From Collinsella sp. (lineage in GTDB: Bacteria > Actinomycetota > Coriobacteriia > Coriobacteriales > Coriobacteriaceae), in NCBI GenBank assembly GCA_019419585.1, contig DXZQ01000040.1, forward strand, positions 1-9,015: DNA of 9,015 nt, read 5' to 3'. Under the pieces are notes generated by a model. That model did no database searches. It was not told where the DNA came from and saw nothing but the letters and a program-made list of their open reading frames with translations. Position 1 is the first letter of the stretch; every line of letters begins with the position of its first letter. Positions 1 to 6,061 of this stretch are shown in pieces. The translations under genes and the position numbers were made by a program.

Positions 1-2
1 TT

Positions 3-44
3 TTCCGGTTCGACGAACAGCCGATCGTGTCAAATTTGGTCTAA
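3..44 (+). CDS. Possible 3' end of a rightward gene entering from the left
   Basis: The third forward frame is open from the window edge and ends in TAA at 42-44, reading FRFDEQPIVSNLV. The composition is protein-like, and the stop lies 13 nt before the hairpin at 58-90, which would fit the end of a gene convergent with the thioredoxin gene. Thirteen codons are too few to identify a product, and the first forward frame is open as well, so this may be chance. Confidence 0.25.
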   Translation, partial: FRFDEQPIVSNLV

Positions 45-57
45 CAGAGCCAAAGAA

Positions 58-90
58 AACGGGTGCGAGTCTGTGCGACTCGCACCCGTT
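58..90 (-). terminator. Rho-independent terminator of the thioredoxin gene
   Basis: A perfect 13-bp stem (58-70 with 78-90) encloses a 7-nt loop. Read on the minus strand, the stem is followed by TTTTCTTTG, a good U-tract, about 110 nt after the thioredoxin stop. On the plus strand the hairpin is followed only by TT and then CACTGGG, so it is a poorer terminator in that direction, though it may still act on a rightward gene ending at 44. Confidence 0.85.
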
Positions 91-201
91 CACTGGGGGC
101 TGTTTATGACTACCATACTATCCGTGGTTGCACTCGGTGCATCCAGAAGTCCGGCGAGCGGTGCAAAAGCGCTCATAGACGGCGGGTAATTAACAAGCGT
201 A

Positions 202-522
202 TTACAGATGCTTCTCCAGCAGCGCCTGCAGCCTCGCCTTGGGCAGAGCGCCAACCGAGCGGTCAATCTCCTCACCGTTCTTAAACACAATCAGCGTGGG
301 GATGCTCATGACGCCATACTTCATGGCCAGGTCCTGGTTGTCGTCGACGTTGCATTTGGCAACGGCAAGCTTGCCCGCCAGTTCATCGGCAACCTCGTCA
401 ACGATGGGCGAGAGGGATCGACAGGGCCCGCACCACGGTGCCCAAAAATCGACCAGCACGGGCAGGCTGTCGCTAACGACGGAATCGAAGTTCTCGGGGG
501 TAATCTGCTTAATGTCAGCCAT
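202..522 (-). CDS. trxA: Thioredoxin
   Basis: This 106-residue protein has the length and layout of a stand-alone bacterial thioredoxin, a cytoplasmic dithiol-disulfide oxidoreductase that passes electrons from thioredoxin reductase to targets such as ribonucleotide reductase. Visible signatures are the VLVDFWAPWCGPC core strand and active site (WCGPC at residues 30-34), the buried Asp in VDFW, and the cis-proline motif SIPT (Pro75). There is no signal peptide. The start at MADI is chosen because GGAGG lies 5 nt upstream; the in-frame ATG at 534 would overlap that site and add non-homologous residues. The gene is transcribed alone, divergent from the gene at 659 and ended by the hairpin at 58-90. 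The family assignment is secure; which thioredoxin paralogue it is cannot be told, so the symbol is generic. Confidence 0.95.
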   Translation of the reverse strand: MADIKQITPENFDSVVSDSLPVLVDFWAPWCGPCRSLSPIVDEVADELAGKLAVAKCNVDDNQDLAMKYGVMSIPTLIVFKNGEEIDRSVGALPKARLQALLEKHL

Positions 523-540
523 GGTGACCTCCATAATGTG

Positions 541-557
541 ACGCGGCTTGGCCGCGT
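541..557 (-). repeat. Short inverted repeat in the thioredoxin leader
   Basis: ACGCGGC and GCCGCGT form a perfect 7-bp stem with a 3-nt loop, ending 8 nt upstream of the thioredoxin Shine-Dalgarno sequence on the minus strand. No U-tract follows. It could be a leader hairpin that shapes mRNA stability, or an operator half-site pair. The sequence alone does not decide. Confidence 0.5.
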
Positions 558-576
558 AAAACTCAGTACGACCGTG

Positions 577-582
577 CTTATA
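577..582 (-). promoter_or_regulatory. Candidate -10 box for thioredoxin
   Basis: On the minus strand TATAAG matches the -10 consensus at five of six bases and lies about 55 nt upstream of the thioredoxin start. No convincing -35 box sits at normal spacing: TTGCTT (597-602) is only 14 nt away. This is a weak call. Confidence 0.35.
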
Positions 583-624
583 CCCAGCCGCCCGCAAAGC
601 AACCACTCGCAGGCGGCTCTTTTA

Positions 625-630
625 TATAAT
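625..630 (+). promoter_or_regulatory. Consensus -10 box for the gene at 659
   Basis: A perfect TATAAT lies 28 nt upstream of the ATG at 659, inside an AT island in otherwise GC-rich DNA. No -35 hexamer is recognisable 16-18 nt further upstream, so the promoter may rely on the -10 element or on an activator. The leader would be about 20 nt. Confidence 0.6.
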
Positions 631-658
631 GGTGGGCACGCAAACGATTGGAGAACGC

Positions 659-1234
659 ATGTCCACGTCACAAAGCCAGAAAAAAGAAGCCATCGCCCAG
701 GCGGCCGAGCAGGAGCTCACATCGCTTGCGGTCCGTGGCGTGCGTATCGCGGGCAACGCGTGCTCGCCGATCGTGCTGGTCAAAGGCGATTTGGACGAGG
801 CCGAGCGTTCGGGTGGCGAGCTTGCCGCTGGCCCGGATGGCGCGGCGTTGCGCAAGGCGCTTGGGGCCATCGGCTACGCGCCCGAGGATTTTTGCGTGCT
901 GGCAAGCGTCGCCGGCGCAGGCGACGGAGCGGTCGCGGTGGGCGAGACGCTGCCGTGCGAGCTGTTCCGTGAGGCGCTTGAGGCTTTGGACCCCGAGGCG
1001 GTGCTACTGCTCGACAACAACGCGGCTGACGCCATGCGCGAGACCTACGCCGATATGCTCGTGGCGATCGATGACTTCGACACCGCCATGCTCAAGCCCG
1101 GCTTGGTCGCCCATGTGCAGGGTCGCCGCGTGCTCGCGCTCGACGGTTTTGAGGCGGCACTCACCGACAAGGCCGCTAAGCAGCGCATGTGGGCCTACAT
1201 CAAGCAACTGACCCCGGCGGCCGCTCCGCTGTAG
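659..1234 (+). CDS. Degenerate uracil-DNA-glycosylase-fold protein, function unknown
   Basis: This 191-residue cytoplasmic protein starts at an ATG preceded by GGAG at 5 nt. I do not recognise it as a named gene. Its order of elements follows family 4/5 uracil-DNA glycosylases: a strand and loop (IVLVKGD, residues 38-44) where the GEAPG water-activating motif would be; a G-D-G-A-A-L helix leading into LGAIGYAPEDF (68-78), like the family's LxxIGLxREDVY; the helix-strand ELFREALEALDPEAVLLLDNN (101-121), like the family's L-x-L-x-P-x-x-I-x-x-L-G; and a C-terminal KQRMWAYIKQL (174-184). The key catalytic residues are absent: no GEAPG, DGFEA (162-166) in place of the HPS/HPA motif, and only three scattered Cys (35, 79, 100), so the four-Cys iron-sulfur site is incomplete. 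Glycosylase activity is therefore unlikely. The fold assignment is inference from pattern; the alternative is an unrelated lineage-specific protein. It is divergent from thioredoxin and convergent with the sensor kinase gene. Confidence 0.6.
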   Translation: MSTSQSQKKEAIAQAAEQELTSLAVRGVRIAGNACSPIVLVKGDLDEAERSGGELAAGPDGAALRKALGAIGYAPEDFCVLASVAGAGDGAVAVGETLPCELFREALEALDPEAVLLLDNNAADAMRETYADMLVAIDDFDTAMLKPGLVAHVQGRRVLALDGFEAALTDKAAKQRMWAYIKQLTPAAAPL

Positions 1235-1308
1235 CGAGTCCGCGTCGACAAACGACCCCGAGCGGGCGAGCCGTACCCGCGGAACGCAAATCCGTCGCGC
1301 CCGCGCCC

Positions 1309-2586
1309 TTACATCACAGCGCGCAGCTCAAACCGATCGCCGTTAATGCGGAACTGGCAGTTGCCGTTCATGCGCTCCACGGCAAGTTTGATGCTCTTGG
1401 TTCCAAAGCCGTGGCCCGCATGCCGGGTCACGGGCATGCCGTCGACCATGCGCGGCGCGCGGTCAAACGTGTTGGAAACTAACAGCAACAGCTGGCCGTC
1501 CTCAAGTCGCAGGTCAAGGTCGACGAATCGCTTTCCTTGGGGTGCGGCGCTTGCGGCGGTGATGGCGTTTTCCAAGGCATTTGAGAGCACGCTAAACAGG
1601 TCGGCGTCACCTACGTGGACGGTTTCGGGTACGGCGGCGCGCGGGTTGGCGGTAATGCCGTTTCTATTGATATCTGAGTTGAATGACGAAAGCGCGATGT
1701 TTACGGTCTCGTTGGCGCAGAAGCGGCGTACGGCGGTGCGGTCGCCGGCTTCGCAGAGCTCATCGATGCGTTTGAGCGCCTCGTCGGTGTGGCCCTCCTC
1801 AATTAAAGTGGCCAGGCCGCGTAGGAAGTGGCGCATATCGTGGCGAAGAATCGACAGCTCGCGCCCAGATTGACGCCAAGCCTCGAGCTCTTTGATGGCG
1901 GCGCTGTCGCGGGTTTCGAGCATCCAACGCTCTCGCTCGGCGGTTTCCTTTTCTTCGTATTCGCGCAGGTAAACGGCAAGAAACATAAGATAGAAGGCAC
2001 AGAGCGCAAATGCCAAAAACTCAACTGTCACCACCGAGCCCGAGTGGAACAGCGTGGTGTAGACGTTGGTGGCGTAGTCAAAGATGTAATAGACGAGCGG
2101 CAGGATTAAAAGGATGCTCAGCTCGGTGGGGCTTTTAATCGCCAGGCGGGGTCCAATGTCGCCGGCCCAATGCAGCAGGACGGCAAAGACGCCGAGCGTG
2201 GTCGCGATGCGCGCCAGATAGTACGCGATCTGCGAATCGGTTGCGGCAAAGGCGGCGATGCCCATCCAGTTGCTGAACTGACAGCTCAGATAGGCGCTGG
2301 TGACGCCCAATGCCGCGAGCAGCGGGCTCAGACGGTAGCGCGCACACAGGTAGACGGTAAGCGGCAGGTGCACGACGAGCGGATAGACCTGACGGGCAAA
2401 AAGCTCTCCGCCAACGACATTGGCGATCGAAAAGGCAGCGCCGGTTGCGGCTCCGACCCCCACCAACTCGAGTGCATGGCGTCGATTGATTTCGATACCG
2501 CATAGCGCCGCCGAAGCAAAGACGCCAAAGAGTAGCGTTGTGGCGTGGTGGATTGCCCAAAGGACCATTTCGACCGAGGAGATCAT
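1309..2586 (-). CDS. Membrane sensor histidine kinase, AgrC-like (GHKL ATPase)
   Basis: This 425-residue protein is a sensor kinase of the AgrC/HPK10-like type, which autophosphorylates on histidine and passes phosphate to a LytTR regulator. Residues 1-206 hold about six or seven hydrophobic segments (roughly 7-30, 40-60, 66-82, 88-112, 122-140, 155-178 and 186-206) with no large extracytoplasmic domain. A charged linker (207-243, probably coiled coil) leads to the phosphoacceptor region ILRHDMRHFLRGL with His249. The ATPase follows, with N box SNALENA (Asn336) and glycine box GHGFGTKSI (391-399). The DxGxG (G1) box is poorly conserved, as in this class. The ATG at 2586 is chosen because its first base is the last base of the regulator stop (TGATG) and GGGAGG lies 5 nt upstream. 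The pair is therefore one transcript with coupled translation. The signal is unknown; no AgrD-like peptide or AgrB protease gene is visible nearby. Confidence 0.88.
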   Translation of the reverse strand: MISSVEMVLWAIHHATTLLFGVFASAALCGIEINRRHALELVGVGAATGAAFSIANVVGGELFARQVYPLVVHLPLTVYLCARYRLSPLLAALGVTSAYLSCQFSNWMGIAAFAATDSQIAYYLARIATTLGVFAVLLHWAGDIGPRLAIKSPTELSILLILPLVYYIFDYATNVYTTLFHSGSVVTVEFLAFALCAFYLMFLAVYLREYEEKETAERERWMLETRDSAAIKELEAWRQSGRELSILRHDMRHFLRGLATLIEEGHTDEALKRIDELCEAGDRTAVRRFCANETVNIALSSFNSDINRNGITANPRAAVPETVHVGDADLFSVLSNALENAITAASAAPQGKRFVDLDLRLEDGQLLLLVSNTFDRAPRMVDGMPVTRHAGHGFGTKSIKLAVERMNGNCQFRINGDRFELRAVM

Positions 2587-3308
2587 CAGCGCCTCCCGCC
2601 CTCGAAGCGCACCGCAAAGTAGGCGTCTTGGAACCCCTGCTTGCTGCTGCGCGACAGCGGAATGCACGCGCCGGAGCGCATGACGATGTCCGTGCGATCG
2701 AAGTGGTCGATGTTGCGCAAGTTGACCTGGTAGCTACGGTGGCATTTAAAGAAGGTGGCATTTTGCGCCAAACGGTCCTCGACGCTGCGGAACGACTCGA
2801 GTGCCTCGATATCGCGTCCGTCGCGCAGATGGAAGACCACGTGCTTGTTGCGCGCCTCGGCATATTCGATGTCGGACAGGCGCAGGGCGTGGTAGCCAAA
2901 GGACGTTTTGATCACGAGCTCGTCGGTTGCCGCCGGGCGCATGCTCGAAAGTTCGTCGAGTAACTGCGCCAGGCGTTCGTAAGTCACGGGCTTGAGCAGA
3001 TAGTCGAAGGCGCGGACCTCGTAGGACTCCAGTGCAAACTCGGGCGACGAGGTGAGGAACACCAGGCGCACGGCGGTGTCGGCCTGGCGCAATTCGCGTG
3101 CGGTGTCCATGCCGTTGACGAGCGGCATGATCATGTCGAGCAGGATGATGTCGGCGCGCGACGCGGCATGGCGCGCCAGCAGGTCCTCGCCGCGCGCAAC
3201 GAGCGCAACATCGACCGCCGTGCCCGTCTCGATCGACCAACGGTCGATCATCCGGTGCAGTCTATCTAGAAAAGCGACGTCATCGTCGCAGGCAATAATC
3301 TTGAGCAT
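2586..3308 (-). CDS. LytTR-family response regulator
   Basis: This 240-residue protein joins an N-terminal receiver domain to a C-terminal LytTR DNA-binding domain, the AgrA/LytR architecture. The receiver shows the acidic pocket DDD (8-10), phosphoacceptor Asp58 in IILLDMIMP, the switch Thr86 in FLTSS, and Lys106 in LLKP. The LytTR part runs from about 130 to 232, with LRLSDIEYAEARNKHVVFH typical of its first strands and CHRSYQVNLRNID (189-201) typical of the core. The start MLKIIACDDD at 3308 follows AAGGGGG at about 6 nt; a longer in-frame start at 3356 would add residues unlike the family. The kinase gene follows directly with a one-base overlap, so it is very likely the cognate partner. 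LytTR proteins usually bind pairs of about 9-bp direct repeats upstream of targets; I could not pick out such a pair in the gene's own upstream region. Confidence 0.93.
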   Translation of the reverse strand: MLKIIACDDDVAFLDRLHRMIDRWSIETGTAVDVALVARGEDLLARHAASRADIILLDMIMPLVNGMDTARELRQADTAVRLVFLTSSPEFALESYEVRAFDYLLKPVTYERLAQLLDELSSMRPAATDELVIKTSFGYHALRLSDIEYAEARNKHVVFHLRDGRDIEALESFRSVEDRLAQNATFFKCHRSYQVNLRNIDHFDRTDIVMRSGACIPLSRSSKQGFQDAYFAVRFEGGRR

Positions 3309-3515
3309 TCTGAGCCCCCTTAGTAGTTCGATTTTGCCACATTGGGCGCGGACCACTCGCGGGGGAGCGCCCGTTCGTGCCTCACGGTGCGCAACTCGCG
3401 CCGAGCGGTATTGCGGTGGCGAAAGATGCCTCCGGCGCTATCGAGAGCTCGGCTATCCTCAGCTTGCCAGTTCGAAAATGGACCTGCCGCATGATTGAAT
3501 CTTTATTTCAACTTT
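3309..3515. other. Divergent intergenic region between the LytTR regulator and nadA
   Basis: This stretch should hold the promoter of the regulator-kinase pair, but no good box pair is visible; the best minus-strand -10 candidate is CAAAAT at 3331-3336, without a -35. A loose inverted repeat GGGCGC / GCGCCC (3344-3349 and 3367-3372) lies upstream. The last 25 bases are AT-rich and lead into the nadA operator. I see no gene or RNA here. Confidence 0.5.
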
Positions 3516-3559
3516 ACACCTAGGTTTACAGCTGTCTTGTCAGCTGTAAACCTAGGTGT
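3516..3559. promoter_or_regulatory. Probable NiaR operator: perfect nested inverted repeat before nadA
   Basis: ACACCTAGGTTTACAGCTG (3516-3534) is repeated perfectly inverted at 3541-3559 around the 6-nt centre TCTTGT. Within each 19-bp arm sit two palindromic hexamers, CCTAGG and CAGCTG, whose centres are spaced 10, 12 and 10 bp apart across the site, about one helical turn each, so all would face the same side of the DNA. The site covers the -35 box and spacer of the nadA promoter, as expected for a repressor. Because niaR is the last gene of this operon, NiaR (the niacin-responsive repressor) is the natural ligand. The symmetry and promoter overlap are seen directly; the identity of the bound protein is inference. 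A transcriptional hairpin role is less likely since the promoter lies within it. Confidence 0.8.
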
Positions 3560-3565
3560 CATACT
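3537..3565 (+). promoter_or_regulatory. Promoter of the nadA-nadB-nadC-niaR operon
   Basis: TTGTCA (3537-3542, five of six -35 bases) and CATACT (3560-3565, four of six -10 bases) are separated by an ideal 17 nt. The -35 box straddles the centre of the inverted repeat, so bound repressor would block RNA polymerase. Transcription would begin near 3572, giving a short leader of about 30 nt with AGGGG 5 nt before the nadA ATG. Confidence 0.65.
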
Positions 3566-3600
3566 AAAGCCCCAAGATTCGCCAAAAGAGAGGGGCCTTG

Positions 3601-4626
3601 ATGGCACAGAGCGCGAACATGGATGCGTCGGAGCTTGCACGCGATATCGCGGCCGGCCTGGCATCGGCAACGACGGCAACGGAGCGCGCGGCATTGGTGC
3701 CCGCAGAGCTCGTCGAGGCCATTCAGCAACTTAAAACCCAGCGCGACGCGGTGATCCTGGCGCACTATTACGTGGCGCCCGAGGTCCAGGCTGTGGCCGA
3801 TTACGTCGGCGACAGCTTCTACCTGGCTAAGCTCGCCAAGAGCCTGCCGCAGCAGACCATCGTGCTGTGCGGCGTGGAGTTTATGGGCGAGAGCGCCAAG
3901 CTGCTCAACCCCACCAAGACCGTGCTGCTGCCCGAGCCGGGCGCGGACTGCCCCATGGCTCACATGGTCAAGCGCGAGACGGTCGACGCCGCCCGCGCCG
4001 AGTACGGTGACGACCTTGCCGTGGTCTGCTACGTCAACTCCACGGTCGAGATCAAGAGCTGGAGCGACGTGTGCGTCACCAGCTCCAACGCCGTCAAGAT
4101 CGTGTCCGAGCTGCCGCAGCAGCATATCCTGTTCATTCCCGACCAAAACCTGGGCCGCTTCGTAGCCGAGCAGATGCCGCAAAAGCACGTCATCCTCAAC
4201 AACGGCTACTGCCCGCGCCACCACATCATCACTGTCGAGCAGATTGTCGACGCGCAGGAGGCACATCCCGACGCGCTCGTTTTGGCGCACCCCGAGTGCA
4301 AGGCCGACGTCCTTGCCGAGGCCGACTACATTGGCTCCACCGCCGGCATCATCAAGTACGCCGAGGAGTCCGACGCGAGCGAGTTCATCATCGTGACGGT
4401 CCGCGGCGTGCTCTACGAGCTCGAGCGCCGCTGCCAGGGCACCGGCAAGAAGTTCTACTTCCCCGCGGTGCAGCCCACCTGCGTCAACATGGATCTCATC
4501 ACGCTCGAAAAGCTCGTGCGCTGCCTGGAGACGGGCGAGGGCGAGGTGCAGATCGGCGTGTCGGACGAGGCCGCCGACCAGGCCAAGCTCACGCTCGATC
4601 GTATGCTCGAGTACGCAGCACGCTAG
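3601..4626 (+). CDS. nadA: Quinolinate synthase NadA
   Basis: NadA condenses iminoaspartate from NadB with dihydroxyacetone phosphate to quinolinate in the cytoplasm, using an oxygen-sensitive [4Fe-4S] cluster. The 341-residue length fits the family. Visible motifs are ILAHYYV (52-58), DSFYLAKLA (71-79), CGVEFMGESAK (90-100), NSTVEIKSW (146-154), PDQNLGRF (180-187), HPEC (230-233) and GSTAGI (245-250). The three cluster ligands should be Cys117 (GADCPMA), Cys204 (NGYCPRHH) and Cys294 (QPTCVNM); their spacings of 87 and 90 residues are close to those of characterised NadA proteins, so Cys90 is not the ligand. About 30 N-terminal residues precede the conserved core. The ATG at 3601 has AGGGG at 5 nt; a TTG codon just before it is a less likely start. 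It is the first gene of the NAD operon, controlled by the operator at 3516-3559. Confidence 0.97.
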   Translation: MAQSANMDASELARDIAAGLASATTATERAALVPAELVEAIQQLKTQRDAVILAHYYVAPEVQAVADYVGDSFYLAKLAKSLPQQTIVLCGVEFMGESAKLLNPTKTVLLPEPGADCPMAHMVKRETVDAARAEYGDDLAVVCYVNSTVEIKSWSDVCVTSSNAVKIVSELPQQHILFIPDQNLGRFVAEQMPQKHVILNNGYCPRHHIITVEQIVDAQEAHPDALVLAHPECKADVLAEADYIGSTAGIIKYAEESDASEFIIVTVRGVLYELERRCQGTGKKFYFPAVQPTCVNMDLITLEKLVRCLETGEGEVQIGVSDEAADQAKLTLDRMLEYAAR

Positions 4627-4629
4627 AAC

Positions 4630-4664
4630 AATGTGGCATGAGGGATGGTCCCTTATGTCACATT
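4630..4664. repeat. 16-bp hairpin between nadA and nadB, REP-like
   Basis: Bases 4630-4645 pair with 4649-4664 as a 16-bp stem with two G-U pairs and a 3-nt loop, filling most of the 55-nt gap. No U-tract follows on the plus strand, so it is not a standard terminator. It ends 3 nt before the nadB Shine-Dalgarno (4668-4675). It could stabilise the nadA 3' end, modulate nadB translation, or be a REP-type element; the AGGGA / TCCCT core flanked by ATGTGGCAT / ATGTCACAT resembles short palindromes associated with REP transposases (recalled, not checked). Confidence 0.7.
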
Positions 4665-4681
4665 CAAGGGAGAGGATTCCT

Positions 4682-6058
4682 GTGGAAACCAAGCAATACC
4701 CCGACATGGAGTGCGACGTTGTCATTGCCGGCTGCGGCGTAGCGGGCCTGTACGCGGCCCTCAACCTGCCGACAAGCACGCGCGTGATCATGCTCTCCAA
4801 GGGCGCCGTTGACGAGTGCGATTCGATGCTCGCGCAGGGCGGCATCTGTGTGCTGCCCGAAGGCTCGGACTACGATGCCTTCTTTGAGGACACCATGCAC
4901 GCCGGTCATTACGAGAACCGCCGTGAGAGCGTCGACATCATGATCCGTTCGAGCCGCTCGGTCATCAATGACCTGCTGGCCATGGGCGTGGACTTTGAGC
5001 GCAAGGCCGACGGCAGCCTCGACTTTACCCGCGAGGGCGCGCACAGTCGCCCGCGCATTGCCTTCCATGCCGACATTACGGGCAAGGAGATCACGACCAA
5101 GCTGCTCCAGGCCGTGCGCAAGCTGGATAACGTGCAGATTCTGGAGCACGTGGCCATGACCGACATCCTGACTGCCGAGCGCGATGGGGCCACGGTGTGC
5201 ACTGGTGTCGTCGCTGTTGCCGTGGACGAGGACGATTCAGCTCGCCCCGCCGACGAGTTGGCAAATGCCGCCGAGGGCGCGCATGCCGGCGAGCCATTTA
5301 AGATCCATGCCCGCCACACGCTGTGGGCAACGGGCGGCATCGGCGGCGTATACGACCACTCGACCAACTATCCGCAGCTCACGGGCGATGCCTGCTATAT
5401 CGCTCAGGAGCATGGCATTAAGATGGAGCACTTGGACTACGTGCAGATCCATCCCACGGGGCTGTTCTCGCCGCAGCCGGGTCGCACCTTCCTGATCAGC
5501 GAGAGCTGCCGCGGCGAGGGCGCAGTTTTACTCAACGCCGCCGGCGAACGCTTTACTGACGAGCTTCAGCCGCGCGATGTGGTCGCTGCCGCTATTCGCG
5601 AGCAGATGAAGCTCGACGGCACCGAGCACGAGTGGCTGAGCTTTGCCCCCGTCGAGCACGACGTGGTGACCGGGCACTTTGCCAACATCCGCGCGCGCTG
5701 CTTGGAGGACGGCCGCGACATCTTGGACGAGCCCATTCCCGTTACGCCCACGCAGCACTACTTTATGGGCGGCGTGTGGGTCGATAAGGACGGTCGTACT
5801 TCGATGCCCGAGCTCTATGCCGCGGGCGAGACAGCCTGCAACGGCGTTCACGGCAAGAATCGCCTGGCTTCTAACAGCCTGCTCGAGGCGCTGGTCTGGG
5901 GTCGCCGTGCCGCCTGGTACATGCGTACCGGCGAGTCGCTGGCCGTGGAGCAGGCGGGCGAACCCGCGCTCGATGGCCGCCATCGCGCTCTGAGCGCTGA
6001 CGCCTTGGCAATCGATGATTTGGCCCGTGCCGCCGGCACGCAGGCCGTGGAGGAGTAG
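4682..6058 (+). CDS. nadB: L-aspartate oxidase NadB
   Basis: NadB is a cytoplasmic FAD enzyme that oxidises L-aspartate to iminoaspartate, the substrate of NadA. With the GTG at 4682 as start the protein has 458 residues. The FAD-binding GCGVAG (17-22) lies at the N-terminus, followed by SMLAQGG (48-54), GAHSRPRIAFHADITGKE (119-136), ATGGIGGVY, IHPTGL with His257, RGEG with Arg277, RDVV, HYFMGGV with His359, YAAGE and HGKNRLASNSLLEALVWG (390-407). The equivalents of the active-site His, Arg, His and Arg (257, 277, 359, 394) are all present. GTG is preferred over the ATG at 4631, which has no ribosome site and lies in the hairpin; GGGAGAGG precedes the GTG by 6 nt. Only about 50 residues follow the FAD domain, so the C-terminal helical domain of the roughly 540-residue E. 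coli enzyme is largely missing. An acidic insertion spans about 182-205. Fumarate reductase or succinate dehydrogenase flavoproteins are related, but the context decides. Confidence 0.95.
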   Translation: METKQYPDMECDVVIAGCGVAGLYAALNLPTSTRVIMLSKGAVDECDSMLAQGGICVLPEGSDYDAFFEDTMHAGHYENRRESVDIMIRSSRSVINDLLAMGVDFERKADGSLDFTREGAHSRPRIAFHADITGKEITTKLLQAVRKLDNVQILEHVAMTDILTAERDGATVCTGVVAVAVDEDDSARPADELANAAEGAHAGEPFKIHARHTLWATGGIGGVYDHSTNYPQLTGDACYIAQEHGIKMEHLDYVQIHPTGLFSPQPGRTFLISESCRGEGAVLLNAAGERFTDELQPRDVVAAAIREQMKLDGTEHEWLSFAPVEHDVVTGHFANIRARCLEDGRDILDEPIPVTPTQHYFMGGVWVDKDGRTSMPELYAAGETACNGVHGKNRLASNSLLEALVWGRRAAWYMRTGESLAVEQAGEPALDGRHRALSADALAIDDLARAAGTQAVEE

Positions 6059-6061
6059 ACC

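Noticed and set aside
128..166. Inverted repeat TTGCAC/GTGCAA downstream of thioredoxin
   Set aside because: Six-bp arms with a 27-nt loop are expected by chance; I checked the stretch for a tRNA-like cloverleaf and saw none.
63..284. 73-codon plus-strand open frame starting inside the left terminator
   Set aside because: Starts in the hairpin stem, overlaps the thioredoxin 3' end antisense and has no ribosome site.
208..972. 254-codon plus-strand open frame across thioredoxin, the intergenic region and the next gene
   Set aside because: Overlaps the thioredoxin gene antisense and the glycosylase-like gene in another frame; no ribosome site and no recognisable motif.
1262..1280. Hairpin GCGGG/CCCGC between the convergent genes ending at 1234 and 1309
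   Set aside because: Five-bp arms, 9-nt loop and no U-tract on either strand; not a credible terminator.
4631..4681. ATG at 4631 as nadB start
   Set aside because: No Shine-Dalgarno upstream, the extra 17 residues are encoded by the hairpin, and the GTG at 4682 has GGGAGAGG at 6 nt.
3559..4845. 428-codon minus-strand open frame opposite nadA and the start of nadB
   Set aside because: It is the antisense shadow of a GC-rich gene, shows low-complexity H/D/L/V-rich translation, and covers the nadA operator. NadA motifs on the plus strand are unambiguous.
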